Source of the DNA: Gigantopelta aegis
Taxonomy: Eukaryota; Mollusca; Gastropoda; Neomphalida; Peltospiridae
Direction: 5' to 3'
NCBI RefSeq assembly: GCF_016097555.1
Contig: NC_054712.1
Span: 49,606,209-49,670,208, forward strand
DNA length: 64,000 bases
The position numbers and the translations under genes were made by a program. The notes under the pieces were generated by a model, which did not search any database, was not told the DNA's origin, and worked only from the letters and a program-made list of their open reading frames with translations. Shown one piece after another: positions 1 through 11,213 of the stretch; the first letter of the stretch is position 1; each line of letters opens with the position of its first letter.

Positions 1-213
1 TTATTGTCTGCAACACTACTATCTGATCTGCCAAAGTTAGACGATATGTCACGTGATCATTTACATTGAACAATACAAGTTATGGAAGGCTGGTTGGGTT
101 ACCTCTTATGTCATTCACAGCAAAGTTCTTTTCAGTAATTTCTGGTGGGGGCATGTTTACATTTACATTTACATTTACTACAAATCAAGGTGGTTTGGTA
201 GAGTTAGATTTTT

Positions 214-252
<39 letters not shown>

Positions 253-255
<3 letters not shown>

Positions 256-1049
256 GGCCCTGCGAATCTCAATTTTCCGGTCGAATCGAATATTAAAAAA
301 TGTTCGAATGGAATCGAATTTCGAATACCTTGGAGAATAATCAAGTGTATCAGATGCAGTTCACGAAGGAATATTCAGCCCAGTGAAGGAAATTAGAAAG
401 ACAATATAAATATCCACTGCATTGGGTGTACGTACGGTGATTATCACGATTACACAAGTTTGAAGTTTAAATAATAAAGCGCCCTAAATAGAAAACCAAT
501 ACTAAGGTGTACATAGGTTGAACAGTTGAACTAACACGAGATAATATCTTGGAAGTGATCATTTATTGGCTTTTAAGTAGGTCACAAAATAATTCAAGTA
601 AACGTAAAAATTAACACTCATCACCAATTTTTATATAGAAAAGGTTCATTTAAATAGTCTGTTAATAAAGTAATATTCATCTGGTACTTAAAGAAAAAGA
701 AAACCTCATTCAATTAGCCTTGTAGCAGTGTAGTACTGTAGGCACCGAGTCTACATTTGGGCTAATGAGAAACTAATCAGAAAACTAAAACAAATACGTA
801 TGATAAGAGTTTTATTTGGTTAATAGGTTACTTATATGAATTTCATTTAAAATGTGAGTTTTTTTCCTGTTTTGTCTTCCACATTGTTTATTGTTTATTA
901 ATGTTAACGGTTGGCCATATAGTTTGTCCCTCTTTTTCCTACTGTCCGTACACTGCAATATTCGAAATTCCGAATACACAAAAATCGAATCGAATCGAAG
1001 CTTCGCGACGATTTCGAATCGAATCGAATATACGAAGCTTCGCAGGGGC

Positions 1050-1052
<3 letters not shown>
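253..1052. mobile_element. Non-autonomous TIR element lodged between two (TA)n arrays
   Basis: The two ends are inverted copies of ttagggccctgcgaa (the right end, read on the minus strand, is ttaggcccctgcgaa). Just inside each end lie degenerate tcgaatcgaat blocks, again in opposite orientation. Both ends abut TA microsatellites (218-252 and 1053-1130), so the target duplication cannot be read. The terminus resembles hAT-type ends, but this is inference. The roughly 600 bp interior (about 340-950) has no coding signal. Confidence 0.6.
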
Positions 1053-1130
<78 letters not shown>

Positions 1131-1135
<5 letters not shown>

Positions 1136-2543
1136 CAGGGCGACCAACCTAATGGAAATATTTTTCCGGAATTTTCTTATATTTTAATTTTTATGCGGTA
1201 ACGCCCTTTTCAAAATCATAATTTAAAGTGTGCGAAAACGTCATTTTCATAAAAGTAATTTTAAACAGTGCGAAATTTTTTATGTTTGACATATATTTGA
1301 AAAATGATAATACAAATGAGTATATCATTACTTGTATATGAATTGGAACTTCCTTATAACCCCCTCCACCACCACCACCACCACCTACACACACACACAC
1401 CAAACATCATCAACAAGTTCACACAAAAAACCCTACTTTATTAGCAAATATTATATTACAGTTTAAGACTCCCACCTACAGAATCTGATTAGCAATAAAG
1501 TAACAAACAAACTTGGGACCAATGTTATTTTATGTAGGTACATTACCACATATGCACTATTTCACCATATGCATATAGTGGGGTGGAACTGATTTGTGGC
1601 GAACTGGTTTGGGGACGAAACGTCTGCTACCCACATTAAGACTGGCTGCCGTTTTGCATTACGCTTACATTACTATTACAGTGACACTTTTGGGGAGCCA
1701 GTGTTCAGAAAACAATCGCGTTATTATTTAACTTACTTGAATAAAATAATATCGGTAAGTATATTAATGTCATGGATGCGTCATATAATAGAATAGTGTT
1801 AGCCAAATATTATTTAGTCAAATTTTCTATGTGAAAGCCAATGGAAAGAAGACAATTGTTAGTTCGTGTTTTGGTTTTTTTTTGTACGATTGTAGCGTTC
1901 TTCTACTGTATATTCATGCTTTCATCCACAGTGGCAAAATTGCATACATAGCCATAGAACTGAAGCCTGCCCCGTAGGAACATAAGTCTATGATATTTAA
2001 AATATCTTTAAAATGAACACATAAACTATTCGGGTATAAAAAATAAGAAAGAACATTTTCATATATGGCTTCAGTTTACGCGACATTTTCATTGGTCGGC
2101 TGTTGACAATAGACACACGCCCGCGGCCTTGGTAGACAAAACGGAGCTCAGGTTGAAATGAGTGATAAAGATATTTAATTATAAGAATGTAGAATGTAAT
2201 AATAATTAGTTGCTTAAAAAAAAACAATTGTGAATTTGAAAAAAAAATCCGGATATTTGGCATCAATTCCGGAATTCCGAGTACGTGACGAAAATTCCGG
2301 AAAGTTATTATTATGATAGTTATCATTATGTGAATGTGTGTCTTCATCCCCTGGTTAACACTCATTTCGTAATCCAGACGTTATGATCCTCTGTTTTTCA
2401 AGACAAATAATAGGTCTACTATGAGAGTAGCAGACAATGGGAGACCAGTTCTACTGACTGACTAGTACTGCTTCTAACTATAGGCACTGTTACTGGAGTC
2501 GATGCTAAACACATCTAAGTTATGTAAATAATTATGAGTAATC
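1131..2543. other. No recognisable feature
   Basis: AT-rich sequence with a short (ACC)n/(AC)n microsatellite near 1359-1402. Short open frames here have no family motif and no splice context. I see nothing else. Confidence 0.5.
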
Positions 2544-2667
2544 ATGAAAGTAATCGCTGTTTACGATTACATTAGCAATGTAATCGATTACGATTGCGAT
2601 TACATGACATTCTCAAATAATATAATCGATTACGATTGCGATTACATGAAAACATGTACGATTAATG

Positions 2668-2728
<61 letters not shown>
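2544..2728. repeat. Duplicated aatcgattacgattgcg motif followed by (TA)n
   Basis: The motif aatcgattacgattgcg occurs near 2583 and again near 2624, then a TA array runs from about 2670 to 2728. The array directly adjoins the left end of the Tc1-like element. Confidence 0.7.
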
Positions 2729-2732
<4 letters not shown>

Positions 2733-4191
2733 CTCTTCAAAAAAGAAACTTGACATTGGTAAAAATAATGCTATCGGATTATTTTTACAGAATCTAAGGC
2801 ATCGTAAAGAAAATCAAGTAAGTGAGCGAATAGTGATGTAAAAACACTATAAAACACGTTCGATTCGCATAAAGGTCGCCATAGTCAACATTTGTACTAA
2901 AACGAAAAAGCGCAATCTTCAGAGAAGCACGTGCATCATGAAGTTCTGTAACTTTGCATGCCGAACCATCCGTTGGTGGGGCATAAAAGGCCACATCAGC
3001 AGTGATTCAAACTGACTGCATGACGACACTGTAGGTAACGTAAAATGCCAAAATTGGCGTCAGCTCAACGCAATAATGCCATTGAGAGATGCAAGCAGGG
3101 GCAACTCAACAGAGTGTGGCAAGGCACTTTGGCGTCTCCAGACAGACCATCTCTGCTTTATAGGCACGGTACAACACCACTCAAAGTGTTAATGACAGGC
3201 CAAAGTCAGGCCATCCTAGAGTAACCACCGCCGCTCAAGATAGATACATCCGGGTGCGTCATCTTCGAAATCGAACCACAGCAGCAACAATCACAGCCAC
3301 ACAAATCCCTGGACTACGCAGAATTTCTGACCAGACAGTTCGTCTGAGGGAAGCAGGAATTTTCCTTAGAAGACCAGTCGAACGTAACGTTTTGACCCCA
3401 CGTCACTTAGCGGAGCGTCTGCAGTGGTGCCAGCAGAGGGTGAGATGGACACGTGCCAAGTGGAGGACTATTTTGTTCTCAAATGAGTTTGTTTTCTCCT
3501 GGCACGTGCTGATGGACGCACACGTGTCTATAGATATCGAGAGGAACGTTATGCTCTGAACTGCGTGCAACAAGTCGACCGTTTTGGTGGTGGCAGTGTC
3601 ATGGTGTGGGCAGGAATCCATCATGGTGGTAGGACGGCTCTTGTGCATGTGGCAGGTGCACTGACGGGCATCAGATATAGAGACGAGATACTTGCAAGAA
3701 CACATCATTCCGCACATGCACGTCAACGGTGGAATGTTTCAGCATGACAATGCCAGACCACATGTTACACGTGTCAGTCAGGAGTTTCTGCAGCGCCACA
3801 ATGTCCAGACATTACCTTCGCCTGCCCGTTTGCCGGATTTATACCCAATAGAACCTCTATGGGATGCACTGGATCAGCGTGTGCGCCGAAGGAATCCACC
3901 ACCCAGTACACTTTCGCAACTTGTTATGGCATTGCAGCATGAGTTGCAGAATATTCCACAACGTGTTGTGCAACGTTTGATAGCTTCCATGCGTCGCCGT
4001 TATCAAGCTGTCACCAGGGCTCGTGGTAGTCATAATCGATACTGGATTCCCAAATATACTGTTTCGGACATGTACAGAGTAATCCCCTTCCCATAGCGTA
4101 TTGATCTATGGTTGCTTGTATCATATCTACCAGGTTTTTTTATTATTATTAAACTTTGAAAATCAATGTTAAGTTCTTTCTTTTTAAAGAG
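2733..4191 (+). mobile_element. Decayed Tc1/mariner element with TIRs and TA target sites
   Basis: Left end ctcttcaaaaaagaaact and right end, on the minus strand, ctctttaaaaagaaagaac form imperfect inverted repeats, each bordered by TA. Length 1.46 kb is normal for Tc1-like elements. The left end lies against a TA microsatellite, a natural target for a TA-inserting transposase. Confidence 0.85.
3045..4096 (+). pseudogene. Tc1-like transposase, broken
   Basis: The reading can be followed from a degenerate helix-turn-helix start (MPKLASAQRNNAIERCKQG) through RNVLTPRHLAERLQWCQQR, the core DRFGGGSVMVWAGIHHGG, then HDNARPHVTRVSQEF and LYPIEPLWDALDQRV to a tail beginning ASMRRRYQ. These are Tc1-family landmarks. 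Several frame changes divide it: at least three frames are needed between 3045 and 4096, with breaks near 3230, 3560 and 3720. The first catalytic Asp is lost: the expected SDES motif reads SNEF. The copy cannot make an active enzyme. It belongs to a different Tc1 lineage from the copies at 29 kb and 5 kb. Confidence 0.85.
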
Positions 4192-4647
4192 TATACATAT
4201 ATATTTTTATCCTATAACTTACCCATGATATCCATGTCATAAACCCATGTGATAATTTACTTTATTAACCCGGTTAATAATGGAATGCAAATTTGCAAGG
4301 TTTCTAGGTAATGTGTTGCTGTGGATGGGTCATTTGCTTACAAGCCAACAAGTCCCATGTACCTGATCGTAACGTTTTCAACGATTTGTTTAAAATGCGT
4401 GACGTCAAACTAATCTGTGCTAATCGTGATGACGTCATATTATCGATGGCGGCGACTTTAGTACTGTGATTTACTAATTTTTAAAAATTAAAATGTTATT
4501 TTAGAAGTATTATAGGGTAAATAGAATTCGCTACTCGTGTTTTTTAAGATGTAAAATATCAACCTCGTCTAGTTAATCGGTATTTGTCTTGGCAGAGCCT
4601 CGATAAATACCGATTAACATAGACATATTAAAAAATACTCGTGACGA

Positions 4648-4694
<47 letters not shown>

Positions 4695-4910
4695 GTATAT
4701 GTATATAAAAATAAAAGGTAAACGTTATTGTGACGTACAGAGGACAAAGATAATTGATGATAAGTTTTTACTGCCGTGTATGAAACGTTATAACATGGAA
4801 AGAGAAATGTCCGAAGGTATGGAAACGAGCAATAGCCCATGAAAAGGGCGCACCTGCCATATGCAAATGAGCCACATCACTAGAGGAGGTCCAGAGCGAG
4901 GTTCACACAG
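4192..4910. repeat. Small foldback repeat and (TA)n; otherwise featureless
   Basis: At 4560-4624 gttaatcggtattt is matched by its inverted complement aaataccgattaac across a 17-nt centre. A related copy lies at 11280-11344 and both sit next to TA microsatellites (here 4651-4690). The remainder shows nothing. Confidence 0.55.
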
Positions 4911-5258
4911 TCAGTAGCGAGTGTGTCCACCTTGAGCACTGATACAGGCCTGGCACCGTCGTCTCATTGAGGCCACTAAACGCTGGAGAAAGGAATGGTA
5001 CGGGCAGTGAGGTTTGCTGGCTGGAACCCCTTTCGCAGATGCGTAGTTTGGATCTATGTGTCTTGGCGAGGGGTTGTCACGGGTGGTCGGCCATTACGGG
5101 GGACGATCCTTGACCTGGTTGTTTTGTTGATAGCGTTGCCATAAGTGCCATATGGTGTTTCTGTGGACGTTGAATTGACGTGCGACGTCATGCTGCGAGG
5201 TCCCAGATTCACGCATCCCTATGACTCGCCATTTGTCATTTTCACGGAGGCGTGGCAT
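4911..5258 (-). pseudogene. Tc1-like transposase deletion derivative lacking the catalytic core
   Basis: On the minus strand the N-terminal helix-turn-helix reads MPRLRENDKWRVIGMRES then FNVHRNTIWHLWQRYQQ. Soon after follows the C-terminal tail LVASMRRRCQACISAQ...GGHTRY and a stop. The roughly 200-residue DDE region between them is absent, so this is an internal-deletion derivative that could only move in trans. One frame change is present after the HTH. Confidence 0.75.
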
Positions 5259-6664
5259 GACAAAATTGCATTAAACAGTTCACTAATGGTGTTTCTGGAC
5301 TTTTGAAGGCTGCACATAGTGGCGATGATGTGCGGCTGAATGTCTGGCCATTTATGGTGAACACTGGATAGCATTTCTCCCGAATATTCCATATGTGTGT
5401 GTGTATGTATGTATGTATGTCTTTGTGCGTGTGTGTGTGTGGGCGCGTATGATATGTGCGTACGTGACCTACACGCCTCAATATTATTTTTAAATAATGC
5501 CAGTGCAGACGTATTTTTAGAAGTGATATCTAGAAAAGGTAAATAAATTTCTTACATCTATTAATATATTTCCATTTCCGTTTCTATTTCCATTTGCATT
5601 TCCATAGTTGAACGCCATGGCCGAGACGAGGCACACGAGAGTGATTAGAATGAGACTCTTCATCGCTGGAGATAAAAACCTTAAAAATAACAAAACATAA
5701 TCACGTGATCATAGCTAGTTCTGCGAATATATTTCCAAAAGGGCAGATAACTATAATGTGTGGCAATATAAATATAGTTCTTTTAAATGAGTTTTATGTA
5801 AAACTCATGACAATTCTCACCAAACTATGGAGGTCAAACTTATTAAATGCCATCCAATGACAAGATGACAGTTAAATGTCAAGATAACAGTCGTTATTGT
5901 CATGTTGGCGTTAATTTTATTTATTAATCAAATTCGTTTGATGTAGTTAAATTGATATCATTCGAAGCATCTAATCCGATCTGGAAATATATCACATGAC
6001 AATATTCACCTATGTACAGACAAAACGATACCCCATGCATATATAAACGCATATTATACACACACACGCACGTACATACACACGTACGAACACACAAACA
6101 CGCACGAACACACAAACACGCACGAACACACAAACACTGACCCACACACATACACGCACACCGACACAAAACAAGTATTATATGCAAACACTCGCATACG
6201 TGTATAGCACGTGGTTTGTTGTTCTGTTTTTGTTTTTGTTGTTATTGTTGTTGTTCTTTTTTTTTGGGGGGGGGGGGTTTGGAGAAGGTTCCGGGGGGGG
6301 GGAGGGGGGAGGTTAACGTGCCATATTATTACAAAAACAAGTTGATCAAGACTGGCAACACTTAGACCTACAAACTTGATGTATATCTACGATTCGATGT
6401 TGTGAAAACCAGCTAAAGTAAACGTTGTATTCAACTTATGACAATTTCACACGTTTCGATCAACTGGAACCCTAGACTAGAATGAACTCTGTAAGCACAG
6501 GGGCGAACCTGATCAGAAGGCCGGACAGCCGGGCGGAAATTGTGATTGTAGGAGCGAAATAAAAACGTTACACTTTTTGGGAGGTTGGAGTTTGGGAGGT
6601 GTTTATTTTGTTGGTTGATTTGTCTTGGGTTTTTTTGAGGGGGTAAACGGTTTATGTCTTCCAG

Positions 6665-6703
<39 letters not shown>

Positions 6704-6790
6704 GCGCGCGCACCATTTCACGATATTCTTTTAAAGTTAATTCATCATGTCTTTATTCGCATGACCGCAGCCTACTTTCTACAGTTAAAT
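5259..6790. repeat. Simple-sequence region
   Basis: (TG)n and (TATG)n at 5395-5445, a ccattt/ccgttt cluster near 5570-5605, (AC)n variants 6058-6170, a T-run then G-run 6245-6318, and (AC)n 6666-6700. Open frames here are microsatellite artefacts. I see no gene. Confidence 0.7.
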
Positions 6791-7081
6791 TTTTTTGTTT
6801 AACGACACCACTAGAGCACATAGAGTTATTAATCATTGGCAATTGGATGTAAAATATTTGGTAATTTTGACATATAGTCTTAGAGAGGAAATCCGCTACA
6901 TTTTTCCACCAGTAGAAAGGGGTGTTTTATATGCACCATTCCACAGACAAGATAACACATACCACGGTCTTTGATATACCAGTCGTGATGCACTGGCTGA
7001 AACGAAAAATAACCAAATGGGTCCACCGACGGGTGTCGATCCAAGGCGAGTGCTTTACCACTGGGCTAATTCCCGCCCGTC
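6791..7081 (-). mobile_element. tRNA-headed SINE, tail type A
   Basis: On the minus strand it begins with a tRNA-like head containing an A-box-like segment (tagcccagtggtaaagc in better copies). It continues through the core ccagtgca..ctggtatatcaaag..gatcc and ends in gtgctctagtggtgtcgttaaac. This is the tail variant I call A. Diverged, without a clear target duplication. Confidence 0.8.
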
Positions 7082-7154
7082 TCGAAGATAGAGTCCCATA
7101 CCCATGTATATGATTGTTAGCAGGGCTTATAAACGAAATCTTAAAATGTTGAAG

Positions 7155-7156
<2 letters not shown>

Positions 7157-7248
<92 letters not shown>

Positions 7249-7284
7249 TGTGTGTGTGATGAATGAATGAATGAATGAATGAAT
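7157..7284. repeat. (GA)n, (TG)n and (GAAT)n microsatellites
   Basis: GA repeat 7157-7238, TG repeat 7239-7258, then GAAT units. The GAAT block is probably the 3' tail of the adjacent minus-strand LINE fragment. Confidence 0.85.
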
Positions 7285-7685
7285 GCATGTTTATTGGGTA
7301 TCAAACAATGATAAATATATAAATAACTTGATAAACAACATCAAAATAAACATTCTAAACTGATGTTAAAACACAATGTAAAGTGTTATGCAAACAAAAA
7401 AAAGTATCACATGTAATTATATTCGAATAAAATCAACATCTCGCAAAATTTCAAGACAAGTTCAGGGTGGAATCAAAACGACTCTATCACATTTCGTCTA
7501 CCGAATATATATTTTCTCGTCGATCTAGGATGATTATACTCCACAAAAATGTGGTGAACTGTTATTGTACGCTGACAGTGTTCAGACTGAGGTGAATGAT
7601 CCTTCTTTAGCATAAATGAATATCTCAAGTATGTATGACCTATACGAACACGACACAAGACTAGTTCATCCTTCCACTGCACCGC
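7285..7685 (-). mobile_element. LINE 3' fragment, C-terminal ORF2 piece
   Basis: The minus-strand frame ending near 7473 contains ELVLCRVRIGHTYLRYSFML followed by HCQRTITVHHIFVEYNH. This pattern (RIGHT..L..S.L, C, P/TVxHI) is typical of the C-terminal region of I/Jockey-type non-LTR retrotransposons, here with one of the usual Cys residues lost. The sequence then runs into an (ATTC)n tail. It is 5' truncated. Confidence 0.65.
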
Positions 7686-7993
7686 CTATATCAAATATGA
7701 TTTAATTTAAAAAAAAAAAAAAAACCCCAGTAAGAATTAACAAACGTTTGACTAACAATACCAAATTATTAATTAATCAATGTACTCTAGAAGTGTCGCT
7801 AAACAAAACAATCTTGAACTATCCCTTGGTTTTAAACAGCATATGACCAGAAAATGTTTTACTTTGTGTGATATATATATTTTTTTTTTATCAGTGTTAA
7901 TCGCCAGTCTTGACCAACCGATAAAACAAAAAAGGTGTTATTACGTTTGACCCAAACGCATTTAATTATTGTTAACCCGGAAGACTGACCCTC

Positions 7994-8228
7994 TCAATGA
8001 CAAATATCTACATAGTTTACACAAAAGTGACTTTTAGTTGTAGAGAATAAACGGTAAAAAGTAATTGCACTTGCTCTATTTCTATAATAATTATGTATAT
8101 TCTCATTTCTCTCGGTAGCCAAATACGTACACTTAAAAATACAATGGGATTCATTAATAACATCAGTAAGTTATATATTCTATTTTCTCTCTCAATATTA
8201 AACCATGTACCGGTTTCTATAGGTAGTT
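7994..8228 (-). mobile_element. LINE ORF2 C-terminal fragment
   Basis: The minus strand reads PIETGTWFNIERENRI and, in another frame, SHCIFKCTYLATERNE then a tail ending YVDICH and stop. The GxW/ENR followed by HxxFKC pattern is common at the end of non-LTR retrotransposon ORF2. There is at least one frame change. The clade cannot be fixed from so little. Confidence 0.5.
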
Positions 8229-8634
8229 TGAGATCCAATAGCCGATGACTAATTAATCAATGTGCCCTAGTGGTGTCGTTAAACAAAATATACTCTAACT
8301 TATTTTTGGGGCGACACGTAGCCCAGTGGTAAAGCGTTCGCTTGATGCGCGGTCGGTCAAGGATCGATCCCCGTCGGTGGGCCAATTAGGATATTTCTCG
8401 TTCCAGTAAGTGCACCACGACTGGTATATCAAAGGCCGTGGTATGTACTACCCTGTCTGTGGGATGGTGCATATAAAAGATCCCTTGCTGCTAATCGAAA
8501 AGAGTAGCCCATGAAGTGGCGACAGCGGGTTTCCTCTCTCGATATCTGTGTGGTCCTTAACGATATGTCTGACGCCCTATAACCGTAAATAAAATGTGTT
8601 GAGTGCGTCGTTAAATAAAACATTTCTTTCTTTT
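8229..8634 (+). mobile_element. SINE tail fragment followed by a near-complete SINE, tail type B
   Basis: 8229-8298 is a tail-A remnant. From about 8311 a well-kept SINE starts with a tRNA-like head (gtagcccagtggtaaagcg as A box, ggatcgatccc near the B box). It passes the shared core (ctggtatatcaaaggccgtg, then aaaagatcccttgctgct) and ends in gttgagtgcgtcgttaaa plus a T-rich stretch. This copy is a good reference for the head-1/tail-B form. Confidence 0.85.
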
Positions 8635-8737
8635 TTTAAACTTATTTTCTATCCCATGGCCTCAGTCGTGTTATACTAAATCAGTGTTTGACAACATATT
8701 TCAACCCATAACCAGCTTTCTATCAATACCTTTCAAC

Positions 8738-9120
8738 TTAAAGGGACTGTCCCGAGTTTCCTGCATTGTAAAATGTTTCCAACTAATAATATTGTTTAGA
8801 CATATGCATTAAATACATTTTCTTGTTTAGAATATCGGTGTCTGAATATTCGATGTGTTTCTAGTAGTCTTAATATTTGTAAGAAGCCCAAATGGATTTT
8901 GTTTTTAAACAATTTCGTACGTACGAAAAAACGTTATTTTAGGAAATAAAATAAAATTTAACCTAGTACAAATACTGGAACGATCAGAAACACGTTTAGT
9001 ATACAGCCACTGATATTTTATGCAGAAAAATATATTTGATATGGCATTACAGTCGTTAAAAAGTCTCTGTTAGTCGATAGCATCTTAAAAATTGCAACAA
9101 ACTCAGGACTGTCCCTTTAA
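8738..9120. mobile_element. TTAA-flanked MITE, family M1
   Basis: The ends are inverted copies: ttaaagggactgtccc at the left and, on the minus strand, ttaaagggacagtcct at the right. Each end starts with TTAA, the target site used by piggyBac-type transposases. Length 383 bp, non-coding. Related sequence occurs at 19792-20852 and, as a fragment, at about 31565-31730. Confidence 0.75.
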
Positions 9121-9182
9121 CAGATGTGAATTCGTCGAGTTTATAAGATTTGATGCGACAGACTTCTAGATTGAATGTGACA

Positions 9183-10265
9183 CTATTTACACGGCGTGCA
9201 GACACGGTTTGATTACTATTTACACGGTGTGCAGACACGGTTTGATTACTATTTACACGGCGTGCAGACACGGTTTGATTACTATTTACACGGCGTGCAG
9301 ACACGGTTTGATTACTATTTACACGCTGTGCAGACACGGTTTGATTACTATTTACACGGCGTGCAGACACGGTTTGATTACTATTTCCACGGCGTGCAGA
9401 CACGGTTTGATTTCTATTTACACGGCGTGCAGACACGGTTTGATTTCTATTTACACGGCGTGCAGACACGGTTTGATTACTATTTACACGGCGTGCAGAC
9501 ACGGTTTAATTACTATTTACACGCTGTGCAGACACGGTTTAATTTCTATTTACACGGTGTGCAGACACGGTTTAATTACTATTTACACGGTGTGCAGACA
9601 CGGTTTAATTACTATTTACACGCTGTGCAGACACGGTTTAATTACTATTTACACGGTGTGCAGACACGGTTTAATTTCTATTTACACGCTGTGCAGACAC
9701 GGTTTAATTACTATTTACACGCTGTGCAGACACGGTTTAATTACTATTTACACGGCGTGCAGACACGGTTTGATTACTATTTACACGCTGTGCAGACACG
9801 GTTTGATTACTATTTACACGGCGTGCAGACACGGTTTGATTACTATTTACACGGCGTGCAGACACGGTTTGATTACTATTTACACGCTGTGCAGACACGG
9901 TTTGATTACTATTTACACGGCGTGCAGACACGGTTTGATTACTATTTACACGGCGTGCAGACACGGTTTGATTTCTATTTACACGCTGTGCAGACACGGT
10001 TTGATTACTATTTACACGGTGTGCAGACACGGTTTGATTACTATTTACACGGCGTGCAGACACGGTTTGATTACTATTTACACGCTGTGCAGACACGGTT
10101 TGATTACTATTTACACGGTGTGCAGACACGGTTTGATTACTATTTACACGGCGTGCAGACACGGTTTGATTTCTATTTACACGGCGTGCAGACACGGTTT
10201 GATTTCTATTTACACGCTGTGCAGACACGGTTTGATTACTATTTACACGCTGTGCAGACACGGTT
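9183..10265. repeat. 33-bp minisatellite, about 33 copies
   Basis: The unit is tttacacggcgtgcagacac plus ggtttgattacta. Variation is confined almost wholly to two places (g/aatta/tc and acgg/cc/tgtg), and neighbouring copies share variants, as in the aattac block from about 9507 to 9750. Because 33 is a multiple of three, three frames stay open for over 500 bp. That is an arithmetic by-product, not evidence of a gene. Confidence 0.95.
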
Positions 10266-10275
10266 TTATTACACC

Positions 10276-10560
10276 TTTAATAACTGTTTTTAATATATTG
10301 TTTTATGCACACGCGAAAACAAACACCAACACAAACATATTTAAATTAATTTAAACTGAACGAGCAATTAGTTAACATTATCCCACATAATCAATTATTG
10401 ACTTTAATAACAGATCAATTATCGATTATAATCGGTGATTAGGACATCACTAGCAAGGACTATGTGAAATATATCTATTTAACTCTCTTGAAGAGTAGAT
10501 ATATGGATCTATACGCATTGATTACAAAAAAAACCACAAAAAAAAAAAAAACCCAAATCC
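10276..10560. other. No recognisable feature
   Basis: AT-rich flank between the minisatellite and the Penelope-like fragment, with an A-rich run near 10530-10552. Confidence 0.5.
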
Positions 10561-10564
10561 TCTT

Positions 10565-11213
10565 CGCTAATCATGACATGATGATTGGACTCCGAGTCTG
10601 TCGTTGGCGAAAGAAATCTTCCACTTTATGCGGAAGGATTTGTTATTGTCCTTCAGGTTCCATATGTGTTTTGACAGCTCTGTTTCATTTCTTTTGTTTT
10701 CATGTTGGAAGGATGCCGTGTGGTTTCTGTATCGTTCTTTGAAATTGGTTGCTAGCCCTACGTATGATTCTGTGTTTCAAAAAAATGCCAACCCTACAGT
10801 AACATAAATAAGAAATGTGACCTATGCCTTTACGAAAAGTTTATCATAATATGTCAGAAACACCTGTGCAGCCTGAACAAACGCAATGAATTAGCAAGTC
10901 CATGCCACCACCGAAATAAATTCGTTCTCAAAAACATCAGTAACACCGATGCCACCTAACTGTACCAAGCGCCAGTATAAGACCTGAATTCTCAAAACTT
11001 TCTTGGTGACGCGATATAGTTGTCGAGAATTACGTCATACATCAACTAATGTTGTGACGTCATCAGTCGCAAACGTTTTTAACAGTATTCGTTAATATTG
11101 CCTGAAGAGTGTGGTCATTATTTGACCATACGAAACAGAGCTGTAGCAATAAAACGATGAAGAACTACTGAAGTCTGGAATTATTTAATATTACTGCTCC
11201 TGACAAGATGAGC
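10565..11213. mobile_element. Penelope-like element fragment in two opposed pieces
   Basis: On the minus strand about 10575-10777 reads ESYVGLATNFKERYRNH and ETELSKHIWNLKDNN, the GIY-YIG endonuclease signature of Penelope-like elements (PLEs). On the plus strand from about 10783 to 10959 reads NKKCDLCLYEKFIIICQKH and LNKRNELASPCHHRNKF, the Cys/His region that normally follows GIY-YIG. The two parts therefore lie head to head, and PLEs are known for rearranged and inverted insertions. The plus-strand piece continues into 3' sequence that holds a hammerhead ribozyme fold. The reverse transcriptase is absent. Confidence 0.8.
11090..11156 (+). ncRNA. Type I hammerhead ribozyme of a Penelope-like element
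   Basis: All conserved parts are present in order. Stem I left strand tattgc (11096-11101). Core CTGAAGA (11102-11108), matching CUGANGA. Stem II gtgtggtca/tgaccatac (11109-11117 with 11123-11131) closed by ttatt. GAAA (11132-11135). A short stem III acag/ctgt closed by ag. The cleavage triplet GTA (11143-11145). Stem I right strand gcaata (11146-11151). Stem I extends past an AA/AA internal loop with cgtt/aacg (11090-11093 with 11153-11156). Hammerheads with very short stem III are established in PLEs. Cleavage is predicted after 11145. Confidence 0.85.

Noticed and set aside
8311-8400. Functional tRNA gene
   Set aside because: A and B boxes are present but the cloverleaf is incomplete and the sequence continues into a SINE body.
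9183-10265. CRISPR-like regular repeat
   Set aside because: Repeats are contiguous with no spacers, and the DNA is clearly eukaryotic.
9196-10354. Open frames of 365 and 381 codons over the 33-bp repeats
   Set aside because: Three frames are open at once because the period is a multiple of three. No signal peptide, splice sites or flanking coding support.
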